Assembly: GCF_011302055.1 (NCBI RefSeq)
Contig: NZ_CP049871.1
Span: forward strand, 1,508,501-1,572,500
Reading direction: 5' to 3'
Length of the DNA: 64,000 nucleotides
Source: Sphingomonas sinipercae
GTDB lineage: Bacteria > Pseudomonadota > Alphaproteobacteria > Sphingomonadales > Sphingomonadaceae
Shown here: piece by piece, positions 11,101 to 19,871 of the stretch
How positions within the stretch are numbered: position 1 is the stretch's first letter
How the letters are laid out: every line of letters begins with the position of its first letter
The notes under the pieces: generated by a model
Told to the model about the DNA's origin: nothing
Database searches by the model: none
Seen by the model: the letters and a program-made list of their open reading frames with translations, nothing else
Program-made: the position numbers and the translations under genes

Positions 11101-11617
11101 GATCGTCGAGCAGAAGGCCGGTGGCCATGCCCGCACCGACGATTTCTCGCCGCAAATCAGCGTCGATGCGCCGATCCTGCTCCCGGAGCCTTACGTGCCA
11201 GATCTCGACCTTCGGATGGGGCTGTATCGCCGGCTCGGCGACCTCGAGGACAAGCGCGCGATCGACGAATTCGCAGCCGAGATGATCGACCGCTTCGGGC
11301 CGCTTCCGGTCGAAACATCGAACCTGCTGAAGATCGTCGAGACCAAGCTCAATTGTAAGAAGGCGATGGTGGCCAAGCTCGATATCGGGGCCAGGGGCGC
11401 GGTGGCGACGTTCGCCGATGGCGGCTTCCCCGACCTGCAGGGGCTGCTCGGCTATATCGAGCGGCTCAAGGGCTCGGCCAAGCTTCGTCCGGACAGCAAG
11501 CTGGCGGTCTCGCGCAACTGGGCGACTCCGGAAGAGCGGCTGACAGGGGCGCTGCAGCTTTCGCTCGGGCTGGCCCGGGTCGCCGCTGCTTCCGAACGGG
11601 CGCTGGAGCCGGCGTGA
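8126..11617 (+). CDS. mfd: Transcription-repair coupling factor Mfd
   Basis: Mfd displaces RNA polymerase stalled at DNA damage and recruits UvrA. The 1163-residue protein has the full domain order: UvrB-like N-terminal module, CarD-like RNA polymerase interaction domain (LSPGDLIVHADHGIGKY, from about residue 490), RecG-like translocase with Walker A GDVGFGKT at 638-645 and DEEQ box at 739-742, then the TRG motif region and C-terminal D7 domain. The ATG at 8126 overlaps the sdhE stop; an upstream in-frame extension to 7895 only reads through sdhE in another frame. Confidence 0.97.
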   Translation: MSEPLQRILGAREPLTLAGVPTGFLPSLASDLARAAHGRSKPGRAVIIAADEAAMRAIADTVPLFAAEVQVLALPAWDCLPYDRASPALRVMAERLSTLNALQQPLKKPQLLVATANGATQRVLTPFRVRQLTRRIAEGERIDREALIRQLSALGYQRAESVAEHGEFAVRGSIVDLYPSGERLALRLDFFGDEIESLRRFDPADQRTTGAAEGFTLIPASEALLDEDNVKRFRARYREAFGATATGDPLYQAVSEGRRLGGMEHWLPLFEEKLASPFDYLGDEDIVVRDPGADGAIDARLESVRDYFDNRTRAMQSEAGSYRPLEPAALYLGREEWEQAVKARPIHRTSGFREPESQRIIDFAVDPARDFAPERARNDNVYEAVAKHLAKLRKDGRKVVLASYSKGARERLGGLLHDHGVKAQKNVDNWQEALGSKTQPALMVLPLEHGFTSEDVAVITEQDMLGDRLVRRRKRRKSADAFLSELAALSPGDLIVHADHGIGKYAGLTQIPVSKTPHDCVAIEYAGGDKLYVPVENIELLSRYGSESESATLDRLGGEAWQRRKSRMKERIREIAGELINLAAMRATREAPTVQADSAFPQFVDRFPYEETDDQDSAIRDVLDDLEAGKPMDRLVCGDVGFGKTEVALRAAFVTAMAGMQVALICPTTLLARQHYSNFKDRLHGFPIELGRLSRLVTATEAKKTKEGLEKGTVDIVIGTHALLAKGLKFKKLGLVIVDEEQHFGVAHKERLKSLKANVHVLTLTATPIPRTLQMAMTGLRDLSVIQTPPVDRLAVRTYVTPWDPVVVREALLREHYRGGQSFFVVPRIADLADIEEWIRDEVPEAKFITAHGQMSPTEVEERMSAFYDRKYDVLVSTTIVESGLDIPSANTLIVHRADRFGLAQLYQLRGRVGRSKTRAYAYLTTPADTQVTEAAQKRLQVLANLDSLGAGFQLASHDLDIRGAGNLLGDEQSGHIKEVGFELYQSMLEDAIVEQKAGGHARTDDFSPQISVDAPILLPEPYVPDLDLRMGLYRRLGDLEDKRAIDEFAAEMIDRFGPLPVETSNLLKIVETKLNCKKAMVAKLDIGARGAVATFADGGFPDLQGLLGYIERLKGSAKLRPDSKLAVSRNWATPEERLTGALQLSLGLARVAAASERALEPA

Positions 11618-11684
11618 ACCGCGGCGGTTCGGCAAACGGGTCGGTCCCTGCTATGCTGGCCGGCCACTTGCCCGAGGACACCGC

Positions 11685-12506
11685 TTGAGCCCGAACGACG
11701 GATCGATCCCGACCCGCATTGCGAAGGACGACCTTGTCGCCGCCGGGCTGGGGCTGGTGTCGTCCCACACCGACGTGGCGAAGGCGGCGGAAGCGATGCT
11801 TCGGGAACGGCACGGCTGGTGCGGCGCCGACCAGGCGCAAACCTTGGTCGCGCTCGGCGGCGACGGCTTCATGCTCCAGACCCTTCACCAGATGCTAGAA
11901 AGCGGCCATTCGCGCCCGGTCTTCGGGATGAACCGCGGGACCGTCGGTTTCCTGATGAACGACTGGCGGATCGACCAGCTCGCCGAGCGGATCGCGGCGG
12001 CCAAGGCGATCCGGGTCGCGCCGCTGGAAATGACGGCCATGACGGTGTCGGGGCAAGTCGCCACGCACGCCGCGATCAACGAAGTGTCCCTGCTTCGCGA
12101 AACGCGCCAGACCGCGAAGATCGAAGTGTCGGTCAACGGCCGCGTCGTCATTCCCGAACTGGTCTGTGACGGCGTGCTGGTCGCAACGCCCGCCGGTTCG
12201 ACGGCGTACAACCTGTCCGCCCACGGACCGATCCTGCCGCTCGCCGCCAAGCTGCTCGCTTTGACTCCGATCAGCCCCTTCCGTCCCCGGCGCTGGTCCG
12301 GCGCGATCCTTCCGGACGACACCTGCATCCGCTTTCGTGTGCTGGAGCCGGAGAATCGCCCGGTCAGCGCCGTCGCCGATCAGTTTGAAGTCCGCGACGT
12401 GGTGCAGGTCGACGTCAAGCTCGACCGGGAGCGCTCTTTAACCTTGCTGTTCGATCCCGAGCATGCGCTCGACGAGCGAATTGCGATGGAGCAGTTCGCG
12501 ACCTGA
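11685..12506 (+). CDS. nadK: NAD kinase
   Basis: The 273-residue protein phosphorylates NAD+ to NADP+. The catalytic GGDG motif is at residues 58-61, followed by FGMNRGTVGFLMN and the NAD-binding TPAGSTAYNLSAHGPILP. The only start that keeps the full N terminus is TTG at 11685, 67 bases after mfd. The N terminus before GGDG is shorter than in many enterobacterial homologues. The gene ends 6 bases before the convergent PilZ gene. Confidence 0.92.
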   Translation: MSPNDGSIPTRIAKDDLVAAGLGLVSSHTDVAKAAEAMLRERHGWCGADQAQTLVALGGDGFMLQTLHQMLESGHSRPVFGMNRGTVGFLMNDWRIDQLAERIAAAKAIRVAPLEMTAMTVSGQVATHAAINEVSLLRETRQTAKIEVSVNGRVVIPELVCDGVLVATPAGSTAYNLSAHGPILPLAAKLLALTPISPFRPRRWSGAILPDDTCIRFRVLEPENRPVSAVADQFEVRDVVQVDVKLDRERSLTLLFDPEHALDERIAMEQFAT

Positions 12507-12512
12507 CCGCGG

Positions 12513-12860
12513 TCAGCCGTTCACCCGTTTCACCAGGAAATCGAAGACGGCCGGGTAGATGGGATTGACGAACTCTACACCTACCGACTTGTCGTCGACC
12601 CAGCAGACGCTGGCTTCGAGACTTTCGAGCGCGTCGAACTTGATCCACACCCGCTCGTCCAGTTCCGGTCGCTCAAGAAACTTGAGGCTGCAGCCTTCGC
12701 GCGAAAGGTCGTGAATCGTCACCGAATGCGTGAACCGCCCTGTGCGGCGCATATTGACCTCGGCGGCTAAGGGAACGCGCGCGCTTTTGCGCTTCGTCTG
12801 GGTCAAAGCACGCATGAAACCACTGTCGAGCTGCCGAGCCACGCCGATGAACTCCGTCAC
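12513..12860 (-). CDS. PilZ domain protein
   Basis: This 115-residue protein is essentially a single PilZ domain, the usual cyclic-di-GMP receptor. The basic KRKSAR stretch at about residues 23-28 stands for the RxxxR arm and HDLSREGCSL for the D/NxSxxG motif. The RxxxR arm is imperfect to my eye (R at positions 24 and 28). There is no output domain, so it would act by protein contact. The 147 bases between its start and the tRNA-Gly gene hold nothing I recognise. Confidence 0.85.
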   Translation of the reverse strand: MTEFIGVARQLDSGFMRALTQTKRKSARVPLAAEVNMRRTGRFTHSVTIHDLSREGCSLKFLERPELDERVWIKFDALESLEASVCWVDDKSVGVEFVNPIYPAVFDFLVKRVNG

Positions 12861-13007
12861 TTACGGCTTGAAGCGCGTTACCGTCCCACGCCTTCTCGCC
12901 ATTGAGAAACCGACTGCTTCCTAAAGGCGCAGGCGTTAACATCGCGTTTACTCGCAACGGGCTGTTGTCGGCGGGACATGGTGTCGGACGAAGGGAATGG
13001 AAAAGGC

Positions 13008-13081
13008 TGGAGCGGGTAGCGGGAATCGAACCCGCGCGTTCAGCTTGGGAAGCTGACAGGCTACCATTACATCATACCCGC
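13008..13081 (-). tRNA. tRNA-Gly (anticodon CCC)
   Basis: Read on the minus strand, a 7-bp acceptor stem GCGGGTA/TACCCGC closes a complete cloverleaf with discriminator T and encoded CCA. The anticodon stem TCAGC/GCTGA encloses the loop TTCCCAA, giving anticodon CCC for GGG codons. The T-arm contains GGTTCGATTCC. Length is 74 bases including CCA. Confidence 0.96.
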
Positions 13082-13116
13082 CTGCGTCGCCGACCTAGGT
13101 GCTCGCGACCAGACCG

Positions 13117-13878
13117 TCAACGCGGCGGAGCGGGTTCGATCCCGTGGGCGAGCAATCGTTCCCGAAGGGCGGCTGCACAGCGTTCCACCAGCGCCTCATC
13201 TTCCGATCGAATGACGAACTCCGCCCCGCCGCGCCCGTCCATGAAGAACGGGTAACTGCCGATGCTGACCCCGGCGTGGTCGTCCTGCACCTGCCGCAGC
13301 AATTCTGCCACTTCGCTTTCGGCGGCATGGGCGGTGACCGTTGCCGAAACCACCGGCCGGCCGCCCTCCAGCGCTCCGTCCAGGGCCTCCAGCATCCGGG
13401 CGGCAATGCTGGGCACGCCGGCGAGGATGAAGATGTTCGCCAGCCGTACCCCCGGGGCGCCGGACGCGGCGTTGGGAATGAGCTCAGCGCCTTCGGGGAC
13501 GCGGGCCATGCGCAAGCGGGCTTCGTTCACACCGCCGCGTGCGGCGTAATAACCCTCCAAAATCTGCCGCGCCTGGGGATGGACGACGACGGGGACGCCC
13601 ATCGCCGCGGCGATGGCGTCGATGGTGATGTCGTCATGCGTCGGCCCGATTCCCCCGGTCGTGAACAGATAGTCGACCTGCCCCCGAAGCGCGGTGACGG
13701 CATCCACGATCCGCTGCTCGACGTCAGGGACGACGCGGACTTCGGCCAGCCGAATGCCTTGCCCGTTCAACCACTGCGCCACCTGCGCGATATTCTTGTC
13801 CTGGGTCCGGCCCGACAGGATTTCGTCGCCGATGACGATCAGGGCAGCAGTCCAGATGCGCGAATCCTGCACGTCCAT
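13117..13878 (-). CDS. CinA-like molybdopterin-binding domain protein
   Basis: This 253-residue protein contains the MoCF_biosynth/CinA N-terminal fold, with IGDEILSGRTQDKN near residue 16 and the TTGGIGPTHDDIT loop near residue 73. It lacks the C-terminal nicotinamide-nucleotide amidase domain of full CinA, so it is the stand-alone form common in alphaproteobacteria. Related proteins hydrolyse ADP-ribose or bind molybdopterin; the substrate here is not established. It is divergent from map, with 44 bases between starts. Confidence 0.85.
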   Translation of the reverse strand: MDVQDSRIWTAALIVIGDEILSGRTQDKNIAQVAQWLNGQGIRLAEVRVVPDVEQRIVDAVTALRGQVDYLFTTGGIGPTHDDITIDAIAAAMGVPVVVHPQARQILEGYYAARGGVNEARLRMARVPEGAELIPNAASGAPGVRLANIFILAGVPSIAARMLEALDGALEGGRPVVSATVTAHAAESEVAELLRQVQDDHAGVSIGSYPFFMDGRGGAEFVIRSEDEALVERCAAALRERLLAHGIEPAPPR

Positions 13879-13922
13879 TGGTCTCCGGTGACTTCGAGGG
13901 GCGAAATGCCTATTTAGGCGCC

Positions 13923-14750
13923 ATGACTCAATACATCACCGTGGCCGACGACGACCGCGTCGAAGCGAAAAATGGCGTAATCAAGCTGCATGGGCCGGAC
14001 GGTTTCGCCGGGATGCGGGCGGCCGGACGCCTCGCCGCCGAAATCCTCGACGCCCTGGTGCCGCATGTCGTGCCGGGCGCCACCACGGCGGAACTGGACA
14101 GCTTCGTCAACCGGATGATGGCCGACGCCGGGGCGGTTCCCGCAACGCTCGGCTACCGCGGCTACACCAAGAGCTGCTGCACCTCGATTAATCACGTGGT
14201 CTGCCACGGCATCCCCGGCGACAAGACGCTCAAGGACGGCGACATCGTCAACGTCGACGTGACGCCCATCCTCGACGGTTGGCACGGCGACACCAGCCGG
14301 ATGTACCTGGTCGGCGACGTGCCGATCAAGGCGCGACGGCTGGTCGACGTCACCTACGAATGCCTGATGCTCGGGCTTGAACAGGCCCGGCCCGGCAACC
14401 GGCTCGGCGACATCTCGCACGCCATCCAGTCGCATGCCGAGCGGCAGCGCTATTCCGTCGTCCGCGATTTCTGCGGTCACGGGCTTGGCCGGCTGTTCCA
14501 CGATTCACCGGAGGTCGTCCACGTCGGACGGCCCGGCACCGGGCCCGAGCTTCGTCCCGGCATGTTCTTCACGGTCGAGCCGATGATCAATATCGGCCGC
14601 GCCGACGTGAAGATGCTCGACGATGGCTGGACCGCCGTCACTCGCGACCGATCGCTGTCGGCCCAGTTCGAACATTCGATCGGAATTACCGAGACCGGCT
14701 GCGAAATTTTCACCAAGAGCCCGAAAGGCTTCGACAAACCTCCATATTGA
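13923..14750 (+). CDS. map: Type I methionine aminopeptidase
   Basis: This 275-residue metalloprotease removes the initiator methionine from nascent proteins. Visible signatures are GYRGYTKSCCTSINHVVCHGIP, the metal ligands in NVDVTPILDGWHGDTSRM, FCGHGLGRLFH and FTVEPMI. The start MTQYITV at 13923 is preferred; the reading frame extends 15 codons further upstream, but that would overlap almost the whole divergent promoter region. A thioesterase gene follows on the same strand. Confidence 0.95.
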   Translation: MTQYITVADDDRVEAKNGVIKLHGPDGFAGMRAAGRLAAEILDALVPHVVPGATTAELDSFVNRMMADAGAVPATLGYRGYTKSCCTSINHVVCHGIPGDKTLKDGDIVNVDVTPILDGWHGDTSRMYLVGDVPIKARRLVDVTYECLMLGLEQARPGNRLGDISHAIQSHAERQRYSVVRDFCGHGLGRLFHDSPEVVHVGRPGTGPELRPGMFFTVEPMINIGRADVKMLDDGWTAVTRDRSLSAQFEHSIGITETGCEIFTKSPKGFDKPPY

Positions 14751-14828
14751 TGGAGCCAAGTGCTGTTGACAGCGTTGTCAGTGAGTGAGAGGCTTCAGCC
14801 GTCTCGCGAGCGAAGGCGCCAAATTCCA

Positions 14829-15218
14829 ATGTTTCGACACCAGGTTGCGATCACTGCCGACGACATCGACCACATGGGTCATGTCAACAACAGCGTCTAT
14901 CTACGCTGGGTGCAGGACGCCGTGGTCGATTATTGGCAGAGCGTCGCACCGCCGGAAGCCGTCGCCCGCCATTTGTGGGTCGCGCTCAAGCACGACATCA
15001 CCTTTCGCAAGCCGACCTTCATGCAGGACATCGTCGTTGCCGAAGTTATTGCCGAGAAGGTGGAGGGAGCCCGCGCCTTCTTCACTACCATCGTCAAGCG
15101 CGGCGAAGACGTGCTTAGCGAAGTGAAGAGCTGCTGGTGCTGCCTGGACGCTTCGTCGATGCGGCCGGCCCGCTTGGCGCGCGACGTGATTTCGCGCTTC
15201 GTACCGCAGGTCGACTAG
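14829..15218 (+). CDS. Acyl-CoA thioesterase, YbgC/4HBT hot-dog family
   Basis: This hot-dog fold protein of 129 residues has the family motif DDIDHMGHVNNSVYLRW near its N terminus, in which the first aspartates are the catalytic candidates. It should hydrolyse a short or aromatic acyl-CoA thioester; the specific substrate is unknown. The frame is open from 14760, but homology begins at MFRHQVAIT, so I place the start at the ATG at 14829 behind a GAAGG sequence. The stop overlaps the convergent nucleotidyltransferase gene by 4 bases. Confidence 0.85.
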   Translation: MFRHQVAITADDIDHMGHVNNSVYLRWVQDAVVDYWQSVAPPEAVARHLWVALKHDITFRKPTFMQDIVVAEVIAEKVEGARAFFTTIVKRGEDVLSEVKSCWCCLDASSMRPARLARDVISRFVPQVD

Positions 15219-15946
15219 GCGCCGGCATCCCACCGCGCGGTCAGTGCGCGCGCGCCTTCGACGTCGGGCGGAAAGTCCACCTCGCCCCATTCCTCGCCGC
15301 TGATATCGAGAATCCGCACTTCGCTGCTCTGCGCGAGGTGGTGGATGACGCGCAGGTACCAGATGGTCGTGCCTTCAGGCGTGCGCAGCGCTCGCTCGAT
15401 GGCCTCGCGGAAGCGGTCGGACCCATCGCCGCGGAAGGCCAGCAGTCCGATCGATTCGGCGTTGACGCCCTTGTCCAGCCGCTTGCCGATGGCGCGCAGC
15501 CGGCCGCCATCCTCTTCCACCTTCATGTCGTCTTCGTCGTAGGAGGGCTTGCGGTCGATGGTGACGCAGATGCCCGCCTGCCGATTGGCGACGACCCGCT
15601 CCATCAGCCGATCCGACACCAGCGTGTCGCCATTCCAGACAAGGCAGTCGCCCCGCAGGTGCTCGCGCGCCATGAACAGCGAACCGGTATTGTCGGCGAC
15701 CTTGAAGAAGGGATTGAACACCGTGGTCACCCGGGGCCCGCCGGTACGTCCCGCGATTTCCCGCTCCACAAGCTCGTCGTGGAAGCCGGTGACGACGACT
15801 GCCTCCTCGATGCCGTTGGCGGCAAGCGTATCGAGTTGGCGGCCAAGCAAGGTCCGGCCGTTGAAGTCGATTAGGCACTTGGGCCGATCATGGGTCAAAT
15901 GGCCCAGCCGCGAGCCCTGCCCCGCCGAAAGAATGATTGCCTTCAT
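15215..15946 (-). CDS. Sugar/phosphocholine nucleotidyltransferase family protein
   Basis: This 243-residue protein starts with the nucleotide-binding signature KAIILSAGQGSRL and PKCLIDFNG of the NTP_transferase superfamily. The metal-binding WNGDTLVS lies near residue 105. The overall pattern, including NPFF-VADNTGSLFMA, resembles LicC-like phosphocholine cytidylyltransferases, but a sugar-phosphate substrate is equally possible. No polysaccharide genes are adjacent, so context does not resolve the substrate. Confidence 0.8.
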   Translation of the reverse strand: MKAIILSAGQGSRLGHLTHDRPKCLIDFNGRTLLGRQLDTLAANGIEEAVVVTGFHDELVEREIAGRTGGPRVTTVFNPFFKVADNTGSLFMAREHLRGDCLVWNGDTLVSDRLMERVVANRQAGICVTIDRKPSYDEDDMKVEEDGGRLRAIGKRLDKGVNAESIGLLAFRGDGSDRFREAIERALRTPEGTTIWYLRVIHHLAQSSEVRILDISGEEWGEVDFPPDVEGARALTARWDAGA

Positions 15947-16004
15947 CGGCCAGCGCCACTGCCTTCCAAATGCGGCGCCGATTGGGCATTAGCCCGAACG
16001 TTAA

Positions 16005-16364
<360 letters not shown>

Positions 16365-16369
16365 CAGGC

Positions 16370-16579
16370 ATGACGGACCCGCGGCTCGCCTCCATGTCCC
16401 CGGACGAGCTTCGTTCCGCAATGCGCACGTTGGGTTACCGAACGCAGAACGACCTTGCCCAGGCGATCGGTGTCAGCCGCTCGACCGTCAGCCTGTGGCT
16501 GGAAGGGAAAGTCGGGGTCCCGCGACCGGTGGCCATGCTCTTGCGGATGCTGATCTCCGCCCAGCGTCGGGCCTATTGA
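16370..16579 (+). CDS. Small helix-turn-helix protein
   Basis: This 69-residue protein is little more than an XRE-like helix-turn-helix. The recognition unit is TQNDLAQAIGVSRSTVSLWLEG at about residues 25-46. It begins 6 bases after the glnB stop, so it is probably in the same transcript. It may regulate nitrogen genes, but no target is shown by the sequence. Its stop is 3 bases from the end of a convergent small ORF. Confidence 0.7.
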   Translation: MTDPRLASMSPDELRSAMRTLGYRTQNDLAQAIGVSRSTVSLWLEGKVGVPRPVAMLLRMLISAQRRAY

Positions 16580-16582
16580 CGG

Positions 16583-16849
16583 TCAGTCCTGGCCGCCCGC
16601 GACCAGATCCTCTGTAAACTGCGAGCCGAAGTCGCCGCTGAGCGCCAGCACGCCCTCCGACACTCCGACAACGCTCGCCGTCGCCGCGAGCACGAGGATG
16701 AAGATGCGTAAGCCAGACGACTTGCCACGCTGGCGCGCCATGTCTTCTTTGATCGCAAGTCGTTGGTCGCGGGCAAGAGGCTCACCCGCTCCGATTTTTT
16801 CACCGAGCATGCGGGCTGAACCGCCCGTTCCGGTGGCTGTTCCGGCCAT
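16583..16849 (-). CDS. Putative small single-pass membrane protein
   Basis: I do not recognise this 88-residue product. It has a polar N-terminal half rich in Lys, Arg and Glu, a hydrophobic segment LRIFILVLAATASVVGVSEG at about residues 47-66, and a short acidic tail. No strong ribosome-binding site precedes the ATG. Its tight packing against the HTH gene (3 bases) and protein-like composition favour a real gene, but it could be a chance frame. Confidence 0.45.
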   Translation of the reverse strand: MAGTATGTGGSARMLGEKIGAGEPLARDQRLAIKEDMARQRGKSSGLRIFILVLAATASVVGVSEGVLALSGDFGSQFTEDLVAGGQD

Positions 16850-17046
16850 TTCGGATACGCAACAGCCGCTTCGCGGCGGTCTCCGCCCGCCAGCGTGAAA
16901 AGTTCACTGGCGGGTAGATTAAGCAGGCGGCCCTCGCGACAATCCAAGCAACCTTCGGATTCGGCGGATTGCCCGCGGCACGACCGTACCGCGGCCAATG
17001 ACGCTTTCGTCCGAAGCACCGGCAACAATGGCATCGGGAATTCGAC

Positions 17047-18468
17047 ATGGCGGACAAAGCGGCAAGCGCGAGCGACATCCTCAAGCGTATCGAGGATGAG
17101 GAAATCGAGTGGGTCGATCTTCGTTTCACCGACCCGAAGGGGAAATGGCAGCACCTGACCATGACCTCGGGCCTGATCGACGAAGACCAGCTGACCGACG
17201 GCTTCATGTTCGACGGCAGCTCGATCGCTGGCTGGAAGGCGATCAACGAAAGCGACATGATCCTGAAGCCGGACCTGGACGCCGCTTATATCGACCCGTT
17301 CAGCGCGACGCCGATGCTGGTCCTGTTCTGCAACGTCGTCGAACCTTCGACCGGCGAACTCTACAGCCGCGACCCGCGCTCGACCGCAACCCGCGCCGAA
17401 GCTTACCTGCAGCAGACCGGTATCGGCGACACCGTCTTCGTCGGGCCGGAAGCGGAATTCTTCATGTTCGATGACGTGCGCTTCGAGGACGGGTACAATA
17501 CCAGTTCCTTCCGCATCGACGATATCGAACTGCCGACCAACACCGGCCGCGATTATGAAGGCGGCAATCTTGCCCACCGACCCCGGGCCAAGGGCGGCTA
17601 CTTCCCGGTCGCGCCGGTCGACAGCGCCATGGACATTCGCGGCGAAATGGTCGCGACGATGATCGAAATGGGCTTGCCGATGGACAAGCACCACCACGAG
17701 GTCGCGGCGTCGCAGCACGAGCTTGGCATGACCTATGGCAAGCTGGTCGAGACCGCCGACCGGATGCAGATCTACAAATATGTCGTGCACATGGTGGCTC
17801 ATGCGTACGGCAAGACGGCGACGTTCATGCCCAAGCCGATCGCCCAGGATAACGGCAGCGGGATGCACACCCACATTTCGATCTGGAAGGGCGGCAAGCC
17901 GCTGTTCGCGGGCAATGGCTATGCCGGCCTGAGCGAAACCGCGCTCTACTTCATCGGCGGCGTCATCAAGCACGCCCGCGCGCTGAACGCCTTCACCAAC
18001 CCGACCACCAACAGCTACAAGCGCCTGGTGCCCGGTTTCGAAGCGCCGGTGCTGCTCGCTTATTCAAGCCGCAACCGGTCGGCTTCCTGCCGGATTCCGT
18101 ATGGCGCGGGCGAAAAGGCCAAGCGCGTCGAGTTCCGCTTCCCGGATGCGTTGGCCAACCCCTACCTCGCCTATGCGGCGATCATGATGGCTGGCCTCGA
18201 TGGGATCCAGAACCGCATCCACCCCGGCGACCCGATGGACAAGAACCTTTACGACCTGCCGCCGCAGGAGCTGGTAAACGTCCCGACGGTCTGCGGCAGC
18301 CTTCGCGAGGCGCTGGTCAACCTGCAGGACGACCGCGCCTTCCTGACCAAGGGCGACGTGTTCAGCGACGACCAGATCGACGCCTATATCGAGCTGAAGT
18401 GGGAAGAGGTCATGCGCTGGGAAACGACGCCAAGCCCGGTCGAGTTCGACATGTATTATTCGGGCTAA
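17047..18468 (+). CDS. glnA: Glutamine synthetase, type I
   Basis: This 473-residue enzyme makes glutamine from glutamate, ammonia and ATP. Key segments are the [18 protein letters not shown] latch region, the [10 protein letters not shown] metal site, NGSGMHTH, and the glutamate-binding [11 protein letters not shown]. The adenylylation tyrosine is present as [10 protein letters not shown] (about Tyr402), so activity is probably controlled by GlnE adenylyltransferase and PII. The 197 bases upstream contain no clear promoter match that I can name. Confidence 0.97.
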   Translation: MADKAASASDILKRIEDEEIEWVDLRFTDPKGKWQHLTMTSGLIDEDQLTDGFMFDGSSIAGWKAINESDMILKPDLDAAYIDPFSATPMLVLFCNVVEPSTGELYSRDPRSTATRAEAYLQQTGIGDTVFVGPEAEFFMFDDVRFEDGYNTSSFRIDDIELPTNTGRDYEGGNLAHRPRAKGGYFPVAPVDSAMDIRGEMVATMIEMGLPMDKHHHEVAASQHELGMTYGKLVETADRMQIYKYVVHMVAHAYGKTATFMPKPIAQDNGSGMHTHISIWKGGKPLFAGNGYAGLSETALYFIGGVIKHARALNAFTNPTTNSYKRLVPGFEAPVLLAYSSRNRSASCRIPYGAGEKAKRVEFRFPDALANPYLAYAAIMMAGLDGIQNRIHPGDPMDKNLYDLPPQELVNVPTVCGSLREALVNLQDDRAFLTKGDVFSDDQIDAYIELKWEEVMRWETTPSPVEFDMYYSG

Positions 18469-18503
18469 GCGCCCTTCCGACTGCCCCCGGCAGTCCGCCC
18501 TGC

Positions 18504-19826
18504 TTAGTCTTCGAGTATCTGACTGGTCGCCTTGGTCTCTCGCATGAGGACGTAGGCGACCAGCGACATCGCCGCGAGCGCGGAAATGTAGATGTAGAAC
18601 CAGCGTTCGTGCCCGGCGCCCTTGAGCGCGAGCGCCACATACTCCGCGGTGCCGCCGAATATGGTGTTGGCCAGCGCGAACGGCAGCGCCACGCCAAGGG
18701 CGCGGATGTGGGCCGGGAACAGCTCCGCCTTCACCACGGCGTTGATCGAGGTGTAGCCGGTGACGATCACCAGGCTGGCCATCACCAGCGCGAAGGCCAC
18801 GGGGACGGAGCGCACCGTCTCCAAAGCGGTGAAGAGCGGATAGGTGAACAACGTCGCGCTGGCGCCGAAGAAGATCATCAGCGGCTTGCGGCCGATGCGG
18901 TCCGACAAGGCGCCGGCGAAGGGCTGCAGCAGCATCATGCAGGCCAGGCCCGCGGTCATGATCCGCGACGCCGTGACTCGGTCGAAGCCGCTCGTGTTCA
19001 CCAGGAATTTCTGCAGGTAGATGGTGTAGGCATAAAAAGCCGCCGTGCCGCCCGCGGTAAGTGCCATCACCAACAACGCCTCACGCGGGTGATCGCGGAA
19101 CAGGTTGCGCGTCGTCGATTTTGGCCGGTCCGGCTGCGCCGCGGCATTCTCATAGCTGAGAGTTTCGTCGAGGCGGCGGCGGATGAAGAAGACGACAATC
19201 GCAAGGATTCCGCCCGCCGCAAAGGCCACGCGCCATCCCCACTGTTCCAGTTCGGCCGGGGAAAGGAACGCCTGCAGAATCACCAGGAATGCAAGCGCGG
19301 TAAGCTGCCCGCCGATGATCGTCACATATTGGAAGCTGGACCAGAAGCCGCGCCGCTGGCGGCCCGCCGTTTCCGACAGATAGGTGGCGCTCGACCCATA
19401 TTCGCCGCCGAGGCTGAACCCCTGGATCAGCCGAGCGACCAGCAGCGTCAGCGGCGCGATCACGCCGGCTTGCTGATAGGTCGGCGCAACCGCGATGATC
19501 AGCGATCCGGCGCACATCAGGCTGACCGAAAGCGACAGGCCCGCCTTGCGGCCGCGATGGTCGGCGTAGATGCCCATCAGCCAGGCGCCGATTGGCCGCA
19601 TCGCGAATCCGACCGCGAAGACGGCCGCGCTTTGCAGCAGTTCGGCCGTCGGATCGCTCGACGGAAAGAAGCTTTTCGCGAAGTAGATCGCAAAGGCGGC
19701 GTAGACGTACCAGTCGAACCATTCGACGAGATTGCCGGCGGAACCGCCGACGATGTTCTTCAGCCGAGATGGACTGGAATCGCGCACCGGCACTGGCGCC
19801 GCACCATCCGCATATGCTGTCGTCAT
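18504..19826 (-). CDS. MFS transporter, metabolite:H+ symporter type
   Basis: This 12-helix permease of about 440 residues resembles the KgtP/ProP (MHS) branch of the major facilitator superfamily, which imports dicarboxylates, 2-oxoglutarate or osmolytes with protons. Characteristic segments are NLVEWFDWYVYA, DHRGRKAGL after helix 2, RLIQGFSLGGEYG and the second-half loop DRIGRKPL. I prefer the ATG at 19826 (MTTAYADG), preceded by AAGGGGGCGG, over an in-frame start at 19856. The substrate is unassigned. Confidence 0.87.
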   Translation of the reverse strand: MTTAYADGAAPVPVRDSSPSRLKNIVGGSAGNLVEWFDWYVYAAFAIYFAKSFFPSSDPTAELLQSAAVFAVGFAMRPIGAWLMGIYADHRGRKAGLSLSVSLMCAGSLIIAVAPTYQQAGVIAPLTLLVARLIQGFSLGGEYGSSATYLSETAGRQRRGFWSSFQYVTIIGGQLTALAFLVILQAFLSPAELEQWGWRVAFAAGGILAIVVFFIRRRLDETLSYENAAAQPDRPKSTTRNLFRDHPREALLVMALTAGGTAAFYAYTIYLQKFLVNTSGFDRVTASRIMTAGLACMMLLQPFAGALSDRIGRKPLMIFFGASATLFTYPLFTALETVRSVPVAFALVMASLVIVTGYTSINAVVKAELFPAHIRALGVALPFALANTIFGGTAEYVALALKGAGHERWFYIYISALAAMSLVAYVLMRETKATSQILED

Positions 19827-19871
19827 CTGGCCGCCCCCTTGCAACCAAGCTCGCAACCGCTGCGCGCCGCG

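Noticed and set aside
16573..17973. 466-codon minus-strand frame opposite the glnA start
   Set aside because: It runs antisense across half of glnA, which is a certain gene; composition is typical of an antisense shadow.
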